From Arsukibacterium sp. (GTDB lineage Bacteria > Pseudomonadota > Gammaproteobacteria > Enterobacterales > Alteromonadaceae), in NCBI RefSeq assembly GCF_018402695.1, contig NZ_JAGYIM010000024.1, positions 400,772 to 464,771 on the forward strand: a DNA stretch of 64,000 nucleotides, read 5' to 3'. The translations under genes were made by a program, and so were the position numbers. This document shows, in pieces, positions 1-9,080 of the stretch. The first letter of the stretch is position 1; each line of letters opens with the position of its first letter. Below the pieces are notes generated by a model. It did no database searches and was not told where the DNA came from. It saw only the letters and a list, made by a program, of their open reading frames with translations.

Positions 1-1050
1 AAATTTACAAAACACTGACTGACCTTGCTCGTTTACCAGTCTGAACGTATGAACACCAAATCCTTGCATCATCCGGTAACTGCGGGGGATAGCCCGATCT
101 GACATCAGCCACATTAACATATGGGTAGACTCCGGCATCAGCGAGACAAAGTCCCAGAAGGTGTCATGCGCCGAAGCCGCCTGGGGCATACCATGATGCG
201 GCTCCGGCTTTACGGCATGCACCAGATCAGGAAATTTCATTGCATCCTGAATAAAGAACACCGGCATGTTATTGCCCACCAAGTCCCAATTGCCTTGCTC
301 GGTGTAAAACTTTACCGCAAACCCCCGCACATCTCGGGCGGTGTCTTTGGAACCGCGCTCGCCTGCCACAGTGGAAAAACGGACAAACACGGGAGTCTTC
401 TTACCTTTCTCCTGCAACGGCGCTGCACAGGAGTATTTGCTAAAGTCATCATACGCTTCAAAATAGCCATGAGCTGCCGAGCCCCGGGCATGAACTACCC
501 GTTCGGGAATACGCTCATGGTCAAAATGAGTAATTTTCTCCCGCAGAATAAAATCTTCCAGTAACGAGGGGCCCCGTAAGCCCACTTTCAGGGTGTGTTG
601 ATTATCGCTAAGCCGCACTCCCTGGTTAGTGGTTAACGGTTGATCACTGGCATCCACCCGGGCCCGCTGCAGCGAGGTGATGGTTGCATTACTGCCGGGC
701 ACTGCTGCGTCTCCAGTTTTCTCATTACCGGTTTGCTCTGTGTCAGTGCTGGCTGTTAAAGCGTCAGATGTTGGTGTGACGATGGCACCGGCTGGTGGCG
801 TCAGCGCATTCTCAAGACCATATTCGGTCGCTTTGCTGCTGTTGTACGGTGTAGCGGCGACGAAATGTTCTGCTGCGTAAGCCTGCTTGGCGACTACGTA
901 ATTTGTCATCAGCGGGTCGTTTTTTTTATCGACATTGTCTGACGTTTTATCTGAAAAAGTGGTGTTTTTTTTGTCAGTGTCTCGCGATGACGGCGTTGCC
1001 TGCGAGGGTTGATCAGTTGTTTTGCCGTCGGACAGTTTTTTTGTGGCCAT
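1..1050 (-). CDS. katE: Monofunctional haem catalase, large-subunit KatE/HPII type (3' end cut off by window)
   Basis: Reading the minus strand from the ATG at 1050 gives 350 codons running off the window, so only the N-terminal part is visible. After a hydrophilic, Ser/Thr/Asp-rich extension of about 85 residues the catalase core begins. [14 protein letters not shown] carries the distal haem histidine (His187) and [12 protein letters not shown] carries the partner asparagine (Asn260); their 73-residue spacing equals that of E. coli HPII (His128/Asn201). Catalases of this family dismutate hydrogen peroxide in the cytoplasm. The long N-terminus is typical of the large-subunit clade. GGAG lies about 7 bases before the ATG. 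The gene is divergent from the PRC-barrel gene across 299 bp, which suggests a shared stress-response region. The C-terminal flavodoxin-like domain expected for this clade lies outside the window and cannot be checked. Confidence 0.93.
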   Translation of the reverse strand, partial: MATKKLSDGKTTDQPSQATPSSRDTDKKNTTFSDKTSDNVDKKNDPLMTNYVVAKQAYAAEHFVAATPYNSSKATEYGLENALTPPAGAIVTPTSDALTASTDTEQTGNEKTGDAAVPGSNATITSLQRARVDASDQPLTTNQGVRLSDNQHTLKVGLRGPSLLEDFILREKITHFDHERIPERVVHARGSAAHGYFEAYDDFSKYSCAAPLQEKGKKTPVFVRFSTVAGERGSKDTARDVRGFAVKFYTEQGNWDLVGNNMPVFFIQDAMKFPDLVHAVKPEPHHGMPQAASAHDTFWDFVSLMPESTHMLMWLMSDRAIPRSYRMMQGFGVHTFRLVNEQGQSVFCKF

Positions 1051-1349
1051 ATCTATGCTCCGTTGAAATAGGACGTCCGGACCTGAGAAATAACCGGACT
1101 GCTGGCTTCAATAAGATAGTGTGAGGACAGGGCAGCAATGTCTGTACGCTAACGTACGTTCAGGTATAACTTCCGGGAAAATATTTTCAGCGAATGTTAA
1201 GCAAATTGTTGCTGTTATGTTGGCTGGCGTACAGAGAAAGGTTAGTTGTTCCGCTAATCTGAAGCTTCACTCTGTAGCGAGAACAATTGATATGACCATT
1301 GATGCTTGCCACAGAACCTGGACGGAGCTTTTAGCAGGAGGGACTTTAA
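1051..1349. other. Divergent intergenic region between katE and the PRC-barrel gene
   Basis: These 299 bp separate two divergent stress-type genes and should hold both promoters. I see a perfect 10-bp palindrome, AACGTACGTT, at 1151-1160. No confident -35/-10 pair, OxyR site or coding sequence is visible. Confidence 0.4.
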
Positions 1350-1742
1350 ATGATTAATGAGACTATGCATACCAGCGGCAAAGTTAACGCAGCAGGGAAC
1401 GTGCCAGCCCATGCCATGTTGTTAAGTGCCGATAGCATTACCGGTGATGACGTTTGCAATATGCAGGATGAAAAACTCGGCAAAATCCAGAATATTATGC
1501 TTGATACCGGCGAGGGTAAGATCCGTTACGCTGTGTTATCTGCAGGTGGCTTTCTGGGCATGGGCGATCGTTTGTTTGCCGTGCCGTGGAAGGCATTAAA
1601 ACTGGATGCGAAAAACAAACGCTTTTTACTGGATGCCGACGCTGAGCGAATTAAAAACGCTCCCGGCTTCGACAAAGATAACTGGCCAGATATGGCAGAT
1701 GCCAGCTGGAACTCAAGCGTTGAGACCTATTACGCCAGATAA
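1350..1742 (+). CDS. PRC-barrel domain protein
   Basis: This 130-aa protein has no signal peptide or membrane segment. Residues about 25-95 match the PRC-barrel fold: LLSADSITGDDVCNMQDEKLGKI, then a strand-rich stretch with AVLSAGGFLGMGDRLFAVPW, which is the usual signature of stand-alone bacterial PRC-barrel proteins. A strong AGGAGG lies 7 bases upstream of the ATG. In many proteobacteria such proteins are induced by osmotic or general stress, but no biochemical role can be read from the sequence. The gene is divergent from catalase and followed 87 bp later by a very small hydrophilic gene and a terminator, suggesting one stress-induced transcript. Confidence 0.8.
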   Translation: MINETMHTSGKVNAAGNVPAHAMLLSADSITGDDVCNMQDEKLGKIQNIMLDTGEGKIRYAVLSAGGFLGMGDRLFAVPWKALKLDAKNKRFLLDADAERIKNAPGFDKDNWPDMADASWNSSVETYYAR

Positions 1743-1829
1743 AATGGCGGGTTAGTGAAACGCCAGAAAACATGTTCTACCGCTCATACTGAGCAACAGT
1801 GTTACTAAATCAAAATCAGGAGGCCTATC

Positions 1830-1979
1830 ATGGCTAATCAAAAAGATCAAAGTGGTCGTCCGGCAATGGACGAAGAAAAGCGCCAAAGTGGTTCGGATAA
1901 AGATCAGAAAAATCAACAAAAGCCTGATCAGCAAAAACCCGGAACCGCGCCTGGTCAGAACAAGAAACCTGGCCAGTAA
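1830..1979 (+). CDS. Small hydrophilic 49-aa protein, Gln/Lys/Asp-rich
   Basis: An ATG preceded by a perfect AGGAGG with a 6-base spacer opens a 49-codon frame that ends in TAA just before a clear terminator. The product is almost free of hydrophobic residues and is built from Gln, Lys, Asp, Pro, Gly and Ser, with repeated DQK/QQKP units in its second half (KDQKNQQKPDQQKPG). It is probably intrinsically disordered. The strong ribosome site, the terminator and its position behind the PRC-barrel gene argue for a real gene. The composition recalls small hydrophilin-like stress proteins, but I do not recognise the family. Confidence 0.7.
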   Translation: MANQKDQSGRPAMDEEKRQSGSDKDQKNQQKPDQQKPGTAPGQNKKPGQ

Positions 1980-2005
1980 CAAGGTTAGAAACCTGTAACT
2001 AAAGG

Positions 2006-2030
2006 ACCCGGCAGCAATGCCGGGTTTTTT
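2006..2030 (+). terminator. Rho-independent terminator of the PRC-barrel / small-protein unit
   Basis: ACCCGGC and GCCGGGT form a perfect 7-bp stem around AGCAAT, followed by six T. It lies 26 bp after the 49-aa gene. Confidence 0.9.
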
Positions 2031-2051
2031 ACTGCTTACTGCTCGTGGTAG

Positions 2052-3704
2052 CTAACTGTTTGCTTTGGGTCTGCGGCTGCGAACTTTCAGTTGCGGATAT
2101 TGCTCGCATAGTAAGGCGGTATAGTGTTGAAATTTTACCTGGTTGGATTTTTCCAGCACACAGGCTTTAAGTAACTTAATCGCTTGCTTACAGTAGCGCA
2201 GATATTTTACCGGTAGTTGGCCACACTTGCTGGCCGTTTGCAGAATATTCAGGGCGATAATAGTATTGGTAGGCATATGGTCAAAGGTTTCACAGAACAG
2301 GCTGACCGCCTGAATATAAAAACCATTTTCGTAAGCATCAGCGGCTTCCCCGCTAATTTGCTTAATGGTAGCTTTTAATTCCTCATGCCTGATTTTTTCC
2401 ATCTTCAGCATAATTTTCTGGGTTTCGGTCAGATAATCATCATTAACCAAATAGCCAGCCAATTTATCAATGTAAAACTGACTGCTGTGAATATCTCCCA
2501 GCTCGAAATAAGCTTTGGCAGCATCCATGCAACTGTCGATGGTCATTTTTTCTGCTTTGTCAGCAACACCGTTGTCCAGCAGCGGTTGACGGGCCTCAAT
2601 TAATTGGCCCTTTGCGGCCAGGATCCGGCTGCGAACTACATTAATGGCTTTTTGCCAACTCGCATTGGCAAAGCGTTTCTCAACCCCATCCAGCAGCTGA
2701 CTGGCGTTTTGTAAAATAACGGTGCGCTCCAGCGGATTTTTACTGTATGCCACATCGATTAAACTGCGGGCGTGGTTCAGGTAGTTTTCTGCAGACTCCT
2801 CAACAGAATAGCGGGCGGCAGCCACCAGTTTGCCATTAATTCGGGCTGCTGCTTCTTTATCGCCGATAATAACATTGAGGTTACTGAGTGTGCGTTGCCG
2901 TTTGATATTTTGAGGTGATAACAGTACTGCCTGATACAGGGTTTGCTGGGCTGCTTCATAGCGGCCATATTTAACCATCAGATGTGACAGCCAGTCCAGC
3001 GCTTCAACCTTGGTTATGTCAAACTGGGTTAAATCAGCCAGTTGCAATTCGGTATCATCCCAGCGTTCCAGATAAAATGCAGCGATAGCCGCGCCAAGCC
3101 GGGCCCAGGGCAGGGCTTTGTCTGTTAGTACACTTTTATAAAAGCGTTCGGCCTGCTGATACTGGCCGGTTTTTAGCAATAATTCACCTTTAATCCGCAA
3201 GGCCGGCAAAGCGAACTCGGGTTTATTCACGATCACGCTTTCGCATTCTTTTATGGCATCAGCGAAATTATCTTCAAACAAATTTAAGTATACTTTTCTC
3301 AGGGCAATTTTTTGTTTTACCGCCCGGATTAAGCGCTCATTTAGAATAGGAAAGGTAAAGGGTTTTAAAATGTAATCATCGGGTTGTAATTCAATAACGC
3401 CATGCACCAGCTGGCGTTGGCTTTCTGCGCTGATAATAATAAAGCAGCATAGTGGCGGCATTAGCGCTTGCTGTTTTAATGTTTCAAACAACTGATAACC
3501 ATCTTTGCCATCTCCCAGGTTAAAGTCGCAAAGAATAAAATCATAAGGAATGTCATGACAGCGAGTCAGCGCATCATTGGCATCGCGGCTTAAGTGAATG
3601 GCCTCAAAACCCATTTGTTGCAACATACCTTTGACTGACGCCCGCACCGGCGCACTGTCTTCAACAACAAGAACCTGCTTACATCGAAAAAAACTGGCAT
3701 CCAT
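2052..3704 (-). CDS. Response regulator: receiver domain with long TPR-like C-terminal part
   Basis: The 550-aa protein begins with a CheY-like receiver (residues about 8-125): QVLVVEDSAPVR carries the acidic pocket, FILCDFNLGDGKDGY the phospho-accepting Asp, IIISAES the switch Ser, and YILKPF the conserved Lys-Pro. The rest is helical, with several tetratricopeptide-like repeats (for example ALRIKGELLLKTGQYQQAERFYKSVL, AQQTLYQAVLLSPQN). There is no DNA-binding or enzymatic output domain, so it probably acts through protein contacts. A TTG 14 codons upstream (3746) keeps the frame open, but the ATG at 3704 has a GAG about 8 bases upstream and begins closer to the receiver fold. No histidine kinase is adjacent. 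The family is known from marine gammaproteobacteria; the partner is unknown. Confidence 0.85.
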   Translation of the reverse strand: MDASFFRCKQVLVVEDSAPVRASVKGMLQQMGFEAIHLSRDANDALTRCHDIPYDFILCDFNLGDGKDGYQLFETLKQQALMPPLCCFIIISAESQRQLVHGVIELQPDDYILKPFTFPILNERLIRAVKQKIALRKVYLNLFEDNFADAIKECESVIVNKPEFALPALRIKGELLLKTGQYQQAERFYKSVLTDKALPWARLGAAIAAFYLERWDDTELQLADLTQFDITKVEALDWLSHLMVKYGRYEAAQQTLYQAVLLSPQNIKRQRTLSNLNVIIGDKEAAARINGKLVAAARYSVEESAENYLNHARSLIDVAYSKNPLERTVILQNASQLLDGVEKRFANASWQKAINVVRSRILAAKGQLIEARQPLLDNGVADKAEKMTIDSCMDAAKAYFELGDIHSSQFYIDKLAGYLVNDDYLTETQKIMLKMEKIRHEELKATIKQISGEAADAYENGFYIQAVSLFCETFDHMPTNTIIALNILQTASKCGQLPVKYLRYCKQAIKLLKACVLEKSNQVKFQHYTALLCEQYPQLKVRSRRPKANS

Positions 3705-3930
3705 GGCAGTACTCAGCGGCGACGATTTATCGCAAAAGGCGAACAATATTGCTGATAGTAGCGTTATTTTAAGGGGCAGGTAAAGTAATGAATGTCACAA
3801 AGACCTCGCGATTCCAGACGGCAGATAGCCACTAAAGCTGGAAAAAAATAATCTGTTATTTGTTCTGCTCCGTACCAGAAATGGTTGAAGTTTATCAGGT
3901 ATTAATAACAACAAATAACGGAGCCTTACC

Positions 3931-4242
3931 ATGCATTATCATCGCGTAGCCCATTTAAACCGGCAGGAAGTGCGGATTGATGAAATCACTATCCACTCCT
4001 TTGAGATGGGTGTGTATCTGGTTGAAGTGGTATTTGACAGTCGCAAAGGATTCATCGTTGATGACAATAACCGGCCCCAGCAATTTCACAGTGTTGAGGA
4101 AGTTAAGCTGGCGCTGACCGAGTGTGTTGTTCGTCAGGCGTTTATGGTACACCAGTCTGCCTATGATGAGATGTGTGGTGGGCCTGAAAAAGTGGACAAC
4201 ACCCTACGTATCGCTGTCCACTTTGGCCGCAGCAGCGCCTGA
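3931..4242 (+). CDS. DUF6482-family small protein
   Basis: This 103-aa soluble protein has GGAG about 8 bases before the ATG. The N-terminus (MHYHRVAHLNRQEVRIDEI) and the later segment with FHSVEEVKLAL and MVHQSAYDEM match, from memory, the short DUF6482 family of gammaproteobacteria. Its function is unknown. It stands alone: it is divergent from the receiver-TPR gene and convergent with the polysaccharide gene that ends 5 bp downstream. No metal site or catalytic motif is obvious. Confidence 0.7.
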   Translation: MHYHRVAHLNRQEVRIDEITIHSFEMGVYLVEVVFDSRKGFIVDDNNRPQQFHSVEEVKLALTECVVRQAFMVHQSAYDEMCGGPEKVDNTLRIAVHFGRSSA

Positions 4243-4246
4243 CGTC

Positions 4247-5419
4247 TTAACCAGTTTGCGCTGTGGTCAAATGCTGCTGTAATAGCTGCCACATTTGGTT
4301 GTTGCGTTGTTTTAACTGAGCCGCACGTTCAGCCAGCTGTGGCAGAAGTTCAGCTTTGCTGGCAAGTAACAGATCAATGTTCAGACACAAACTGTCAGCA
4401 GTAAGCTCTTCAACACAGAAGTCGGCCATGCCAAAATCACTCATCATGGCGTGGTACTTATGGCTCCAGCTGGTGGCAATACAAGGGACGCCCTGGCTTA
4501 ACGCATTTACTGCACCATGAAAACGTGAGCTGATAACCAGTTCAGCACCACCGATAAAGGCTTTCACGGCAAGCGGATCCTCTATCTGGACTAGACCGCA
4601 GGGCGATAATTTGGCAATTTCAGCACAAAGTTCTGCATCTTCCCGTCCTTCATGATTCACCAGCACAACCTGATAACCCAAAACAGTGAGCTTGTCTGCC
4701 GCTGCAGCGAAAGCTGCAACGTAACTTGCCCGCATCGCTTCGGCGTCAGCGTGGTTGTATTTTGATACGACCTTGGAATTTGGAATAAGGGCAGCGTAGG
4801 GTTTGGCCACGTCAGGAACTTCATGATTGGCCTGAGGGGTTAAGCCGACAGTAAAGTCGGGCGTCAGGACCACATTGGCAGGTAATGGGCTGATACAGCT
4901 TTGCAAATGGCTTAGTGATACCGGGTCCCGCACAAAAATCAGTCTGGCATGCTGAATAATATCCCGCATAGCGGTTTTACTTTGCTCGCTGGCAAAAGGA
5001 CCAAATGCTTGCGGCATAAAGATAAAGGGTTTGCCGGCGGCGTTGAAGCGTTTGACTTCTTTGGCCGTATTTTGCAAAAACTGCAGCGGCCACTGGTCAC
5101 CATAGGCAAAACCGCTGGCTTCTAACACAATGTCGACATCGCGCTCTGTTACCATACCGTACCGCTTAAACAACCGTTGTATAACGCCAGGTAACTTGCC
5201 AATTAATCCCGTCAAATCGAAGCCTTTGCGCCGGAACGCCAGTTTTTGCCAGGCGCCAAGCCGGGCCCGTTCCGGATACGGCAAATTTGGCCCAGGTGAT
5301 AACACTAACTGATAGTCTGGCAGGTTTTTTAAACCATCCAGGCAGGCCAGTAACATCAGATAGGCCCCTTTATTGCGGAATTGGACACCTTTAATTTCAA
5401 CCAACAGTGGCTTGCTCAT
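4247..5419 (-). CDS. Polysaccharide pyruvyl transferase family protein (WcaK/CsaB-like)
   Basis: The 390-aa cytosolic protein fits the polysaccharide pyruvyl-transferase family. It has an N-terminal 'IKGVQFRNKGAYLML' stretch, a central 'FMPQAFGPF' and the diagnostic C-terminal 'VISSRFHGAVNALSQGVPCIAT' where the family's conserved RxHG sits (near residue 300). Members transfer a pyruvyl ketal onto sugar residues of cell-surface glycans, or act as unrelated glycan enzymes. It is the last gene of a left-pointing trio with the flippase (11-bp gap) and the WecA-like transferase, so it most likely modifies the polysaccharide built by this locus. Acceptor and exact reaction cannot be deduced. Confidence 0.82.
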   Translation of the reverse strand: MSKPLLVEIKGVQFRNKGAYLMLLACLDGLKNLPDYQLVLSPGPNLPYPERARLGAWQKLAFRRKGFDLTGLIGKLPGVIQRLFKRYGMVTERDVDIVLEASGFAYGDQWPLQFLQNTAKEVKRFNAAGKPFIFMPQAFGPFASEQSKTAMRDIIQHARLIFVRDPVSLSHLQSCISPLPANVVLTPDFTVGLTPQANHEVPDVAKPYAALIPNSKVVSKYNHADAEAMRASYVAAFAAAADKLTVLGYQVVLVNHEGREDAELCAEIAKLSPCGLVQIEDPLAVKAFIGGAELVISSRFHGAVNALSQGVPCIATSWSHKYHAMMSDFGMADFCVEELTADSLCLNIDLLLASKAELLPQLAERAAQLKQRNNQMWQLLQQHLTTAQTG

Positions 5420-5430
5420 ATAAAACCCTT

Positions 5431-6744
5431 TCAGTGATGGCCAGTTTTACGCACAGTGATAAGCTGCCAAAGCTGGGCGCGGGTACTGGCGAAAATGAAT
5501 AAAAAGAAAAAAGAGGCGAACGCATAAGAAACCAGGGTTGCCCAGGCAGCGCCAACGATACCCATGGTGGGGATAAGCCAGAAATTGAGCCCGATGTTTA
5601 GCACGGCACCAAGCCCATGACTAAGCAGCGACAACGGCTCCTGTTCGGTAATGACCAGATGCTGGCTGATTAAATATCGGACAAAAATAAAACAACCCGC
5701 CCAGATATGAATCCGCAACACTTCGATAGCTGCAGTGAAATCGTCTCCAAATAATAAGCTGATTAACCAGGGGGCCGCGAGGGTCATCAGTAAGGCGATG
5801 CTGAACGCCGCGCTGAAAAATAGCAGGGCAAAACGGCGCAATTTTAAGTAATAGGGTGTTAAGCCCTGTTGATAAGCTTTAAGCATATCGGGGTAGTAGC
5901 GGGTGGCGAGAGTCGCCGGAAACACATACCAAAGCTCTGACAGCCTGCTGGCCGCCGCATAGATACCGGCTTGCTCGGTACCAGCCATCGCCCCCAGCAT
6001 GACAATGTCAACTTTCAGATAAACTACTGCAACAATGCCAGACAGCCAAAGCCAGCTGGAGCGTTTTAGCAGCGGTGTGATCTGAGCCGCATCAAACCAG
6101 CGGGGATGGTAGGGTGGCCAGGGCGCTTCACCCGGCGTATAGGGTTGCTGTTTATAGCGGTACAGCAGATATTGTGCCGCCCCGACCAGCATAAACTCGA
6201 TGCCGGTCATCAATAATAAACTGGCAATACCAAAACCGCTGTACAATAACGCCAGTTTGGCGCCGAAGCTGCACAGCGTTATAGTGGTTTTCAGGTAAGC
6301 GGTGCTGCGAAACGTGCCCTGATAATTTAAGTAAAACTCGAACAGCAGTAAGCCAAAAAAGCTTTGTAGTAAAAACAATACCGGAATGGCAATCGCGGTA
6401 TTGCCGCTGAACATGTCAGGGTACAGCAGATAAAACCCCAGCAGCATCAGGCTGCCACCCAGTAAACCCAGCGCCAGCCGAAGGGTTACTGCGCTGTACA
6501 ACAAGGTCATTGCTTGCTGGCCATTTGGCTGCTGCACCATACGCCGGATCACATTGTTATTCAGTCCCATACTGGTTAGCGGCACTAAAAACGCACTCCA
6601 GGCCATCACGATGGAATAAATACCCAGCTCACTGGCACCCAGCACCCGGGCTACAAAAATTGTTAATATTGCGGCTGCCAGCAGCTTAACCAGCCGGTCT
6701 CCGAGCATGGCGGTTGCCCTGGCGAGCAGGATTTTTTTTAGCAT
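5431..6744 (-). CDS. Polysaccharide (lipid-linked oligosaccharide) flippase, Wzx/MOP family
   Basis: This 437-aa protein is almost entirely hydrophobic, with about 12-14 predicted membrane segments spread over its length. The N-terminal pattern 'LLAAAILTIFVARVLGASELGIYSIVMAW' and the C-terminal pattern with GIVGAAWATLVSY are typical of the MOP exporter superfamily, Wzx type. Such proteins move undecaprenyl-diphosphate-linked oligosaccharide units across the inner membrane. It lies between the WecA-like initiating transferase (36-bp gap) and the pyruvyl-transferase-like gene in one left-pointing operon, which supports the role. The substrate cannot be read from sequence. Confidence 0.88.
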   Translation of the reverse strand: MLKKILLARATAMLGDRLVKLLAAAILTIFVARVLGASELGIYSIVMAWSAFLVPLTSMGLNNNVIRRMVQQPNGQQAMTLLYSAVTLRLALGLLGGSLMLLGFYLLYPDMFSGNTAIAIPVLFLLQSFFGLLLFEFYLNYQGTFRSTAYLKTTITLCSFGAKLALLYSGFGIASLLLMTGIEFMLVGAAQYLLYRYKQQPYTPGEAPWPPYHPRWFDAAQITPLLKRSSWLWLSGIVAVVYLKVDIVMLGAMAGTEQAGIYAAASRLSELWYVFPATLATRYYPDMLKAYQQGLTPYYLKLRRFALLFFSAAFSIALLMTLAAPWLISLLFGDDFTAAIEVLRIHIWAGCFIFVRYLISQHLVITEQEPLSLLSHGLGAVLNIGLNFWLIPTMGIVGAAWATLVSYAFASFFFLFIFASTRAQLWQLITVRKTGHH

Positions 6745-6780
6745 AATGAGCTCACTGCGGCAGGTATTGTGGAAATCACG

Positions 6781-7845
6781 TTAGCGCCTTTTGGCAAAGT
6801 TGTGGCGAATAGCAGAAATAATTCGCCAGATATTCTGCAGCAGGCCGATATAAAGCGCAAATATCAGCAGAAACAGCAGCAGCATGGCAACTTCCGGCAC
6901 CAGTAAATACTCGCCAATTATGCCGATACAGGCGAAAATCCAGGCTAAAGCTGTAATTAAAATAAGTGATTCGCGGGAGTTAAGCCCCAGCCGCAGGGAA
7001 ATATGATGCAGATGTTCGCGATCGGCCTGAAATGGCGACTGACCTTTTAAAATACGCCGCAACATAATCGCCACCATGTCCATTAACGGAATAGCGATTA
7101 ACCATAGGGCGGTAACAGGGCGGAAACTGGCTGTTTCACTTTGGGTACTGATTAACAGCAGCCAGATCACGGATAAACCAATTAGCATGCTGCCGGCATC
7201 ACCCATAAAGATTTTTTTATCTTTCAGCCAACCCAGATTAAATGCCAGATAGGGCAGCAGCGCGGCTATAAATACCAACGGTAATAAGGCTTGTGCGGCC
7301 TGCCCCCACAGCAACATAAACACCGCGATACTGCCAAAACTGACCATGCTGAGTAAGCCTGCCAGGCCATCAATACCATCGGTCATATTAAAGGCGTTAA
7401 TCGCGGCAATGACGGCAATTAAGGTGAAAGGAACACCGAATACACCCAGTTCAACGGTACCAAATCCAAAAATATTACCCAGATTACTAATGTGTAAATC
7501 GAGGCTGTAGATCATCGCCAGACCTATAACTAACTGAACAGCCAGCCGCAGTTTTACACTTAAATCCAGAGCATCATCAAAGGCGCCCAGCACGACAATG
7601 ACTGCGGCACAGGCCAGATAGTAGCCGAGCATAGGGTCCGCTGAGATATAATTTGCCAGTACCAGTAATAACGTCAGGTAAATGGCCAGGCCGCCGATCA
7701 GCGGCACGGCCCCCGTATGCTGTTTACGGCCTTTAGGCAGGTCCAGCAAGCCAAATTTCGGTGCCAATGGACGTAAAATCAGGATAGCCAGCAAGCTGGT
7801 AACTATTGCCAGCATGACAGTATAAATTGATTCAGGTATCGGCAT
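6781..7845 (-). CDS. WecA/MraY-family undecaprenyl-phosphate sugar-1-phosphate transferase
   Basis: The 354-aa polytopic protein has about 11 membrane segments. It contains the family's catalytic landmarks: FDDALDL on a cytoplasmic loop, NAFNMTDGIDGLAG (about residue 150), FMGDAGSMLIG, and the late loop FQADREHLHHISLRLG with the His-rich motif of WecA-type enzymes. These enzymes start glycan assembly by moving GlcNAc-1-phosphate (or a related sugar phosphate) from the UDP-sugar to undecaprenyl phosphate. As the first gene of the left arm it is the likely initiator for the polysaccharide locus. It may instead be the cell's general WecA, because the sequence alone does not settle substrate choice. 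Confidence 0.88.
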   Translation of the reverse strand: MPIPESIYTVMLAIVTSLLAILILRPLAPKFGLLDLPKGRKQHTGAVPLIGGLAIYLTLLLVLANYISADPMLGYYLACAAVIVVLGAFDDALDLSVKLRLAVQLVIGLAMIYSLDLHISNLGNIFGFGTVELGVFGVPFTLIAVIAAINAFNMTDGIDGLAGLLSMVSFGSIAVFMLLWGQAAQALLPLVFIAALLPYLAFNLGWLKDKKIFMGDAGSMLIGLSVIWLLLISTQSETASFRPVTALWLIAIPLMDMVAIMLRRILKGQSPFQADREHLHHISLRLGLNSRESLILITALAWIFACIGIIGEYLLVPEVAMLLLFLLIFALYIGLLQNIWRIISAIRHNFAKRR

Positions 7846-7872
7846 GTTTATTCCGTATCTGGGTTATTCAGC

Positions 7873-7900
7873 CTGACGTCAGCTGTTATCGGTTTATAAT
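7873..7900 (+). promoter_or_regulatory. Candidate sigma-70 promoter for the right arm of the polysaccharide locus
   Basis: CTGACG (7873-7878, 4/6 to the -35 consensus) and a perfect TATAAT (7895-7900) are separated by 16 bp, about 100 bp before the first right-arm gene. The -35 lies inside a perfect 10-bp palindrome CTGACGTCAG (7873-7882), which would allow repressor control. Found by eye only. Confidence 0.45.
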
Positions 7901-7931
7901 CTGACGTGTTACAAACTTAACTGGTTAGTTG

Positions 7932-7945
7932 TAGCTAATTAGCTA
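7932..7945. promoter_or_regulatory. Perfect 14-bp palindrome in the divergent polysaccharide promoter region
   Basis: TAGCTAATTAGCTA is a perfect inverted repeat in the 155-bp gap between the divergent wecA-like and GT4 genes. It lies downstream of the candidate right-arm promoter and upstream of the left-arm start, a suitable place for an operator that controls both arms. The cognate regulator is unknown. Confidence 0.4.
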
Positions 7946-8000
7946 TAAACTAAGTGTTTTTAACAGCCATTGCGCTTATTGTAGTCAGGAACACTGGCTT

Positions 8001-9077
8001 TTGGACAGCAAAACCTTGAATAGTAAACCCAGCATATTAATTATTACCAATATGGGCCCGAAACCGACGGCACCCTTTCAGGGGCTGTTCGTTCGCCAGC
8101 AGGTCGATGCATTGGCCAGTCTTCAGCCTGGTTACCATTTTATGCGTTGGCATACTGACTCAAGGCTGAACCGGCTACTAAAATATCCGGTCTTTTTCGC
8201 TGACTTTGTCTGGCGCTTCCTGTTAAATCGGCGTAAATACATGATCTTGCATGTCCATTTCTTCTACCCGACCATCTGGCTGGCCCTGCTATACAAGGCA
8301 CTGCGTAACCCTTCAGCGAAAATTATCGTTACCTGCCATGGCAGCGATATATATAAATATCAACCGCCCGGTTTCTGGTATCGTTGGTGTGCCAGTAAGG
8401 TGCAGCACTGGATTTTCACCAGTAGCGCCCTGAAAAACCGCTTTGCTGTGCCATGTTCGCAATATACGGTGCTGTCGGCCGGTATTGCCGATAGCTTTGC
8501 AAGTTCAGAGCAGCTTGATTTCGGTAGTAAGAAAATAGACTTACTCTATGTTGGCAGTCTGGATCATAACAAAGGCGTTGACCGTTTAATTGCATTACTC
8601 CCTTATTTAAAAGGGAAGAGGGTAGTCATCGCCGGCACCGGGCCTATGCGCAAACAGCTAACAGAGGCCGCCGCGCCATACCCTGCTGTTTCGCTCCTGG
8701 GCCCGCAGAGCGCCAGCGAGCTGGCAGAATTGTACCAGCAGGCCCGGTGTTTTATCAGCTTGTCACGCAACGAGTCATTTGGCTTGGTGATGGCAGAAGC
8801 AATGGCTTGCTTTACTCCGGTTGTTGCTACCTTTACCGACGGCGCATCAGCCCAGATAAAAGACAATGAGAATGGCTTTTTGCTGGCGCAGAACAGCGAA
8901 CAGACACCCCTTAATGAACAGCATCTGCTTGCTGAATTACAAAACGCCTTAACCAAGGTGTGGCAGATGCCCCCGGAGCGTTACCGGCAAATGCAGTTGG
9001 CAGCCAGAGCCGGGGCTGAGCAATGTTTAGTCAGTGACGTTGCCGCTAAACTTATTGGTCTTTATCAGGAAATATGA
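8001..9077 (+). CDS. Glycosyltransferase family 4 (GT-B fold)
   Basis: This 358-aa cytosolic enzyme has the GT4 layout. The N-terminal acceptor domain includes LFVRQQVDAL and HVHFFYPT. The C-terminal nucleotide-sugar domain has LLYVGSLDHNKGVDRLI, IAGTGPMRKQL and SRNESFGLVMAEAMACFTPVVAT, which holds the E-x7-E motif. It would add a sugar from a nucleotide donor to the lipid-linked polysaccharide intermediate. The first usable start is TTG at 8001 with AGGA about 10 bases upstream; the next ATG (codon 18) would cut into the first strand. It is the first gene of the right arm, with only 3 bp to wecG. Confidence 0.9.
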   Translation: MDSKTLNSKPSILIITNMGPKPTAPFQGLFVRQQVDALASLQPGYHFMRWHTDSRLNRLLKYPVFFADFVWRFLLNRRKYMILHVHFFYPTIWLALLYKALRNPSAKIIVTCHGSDIYKYQPPGFWYRWCASKVQHWIFTSSALKNRFAVPCSQYTVLSAGIADSFASSEQLDFGSKKIDLLYVGSLDHNKGVDRLIALLPYLKGKRVVIAGTGPMRKQLTEAAAPYPAVSLLGPQSASELAELYQQARCFISLSRNESFGLVMAEAMACFTPVVATFTDGASAQIKDNENGFLLAQNSEQTPLNEQHLLAELQNALTKVWQMPPERYRQMQLAARAGAEQCLVSDVAAKLIGLYQEI

Positions 9078-9080
9078 TTT

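Noticed and set aside
121-564. 147-codon open frame on the plus strand
   Set aside because: It is the shadow of the catalase gene, whose minus-strand translation is unambiguous.
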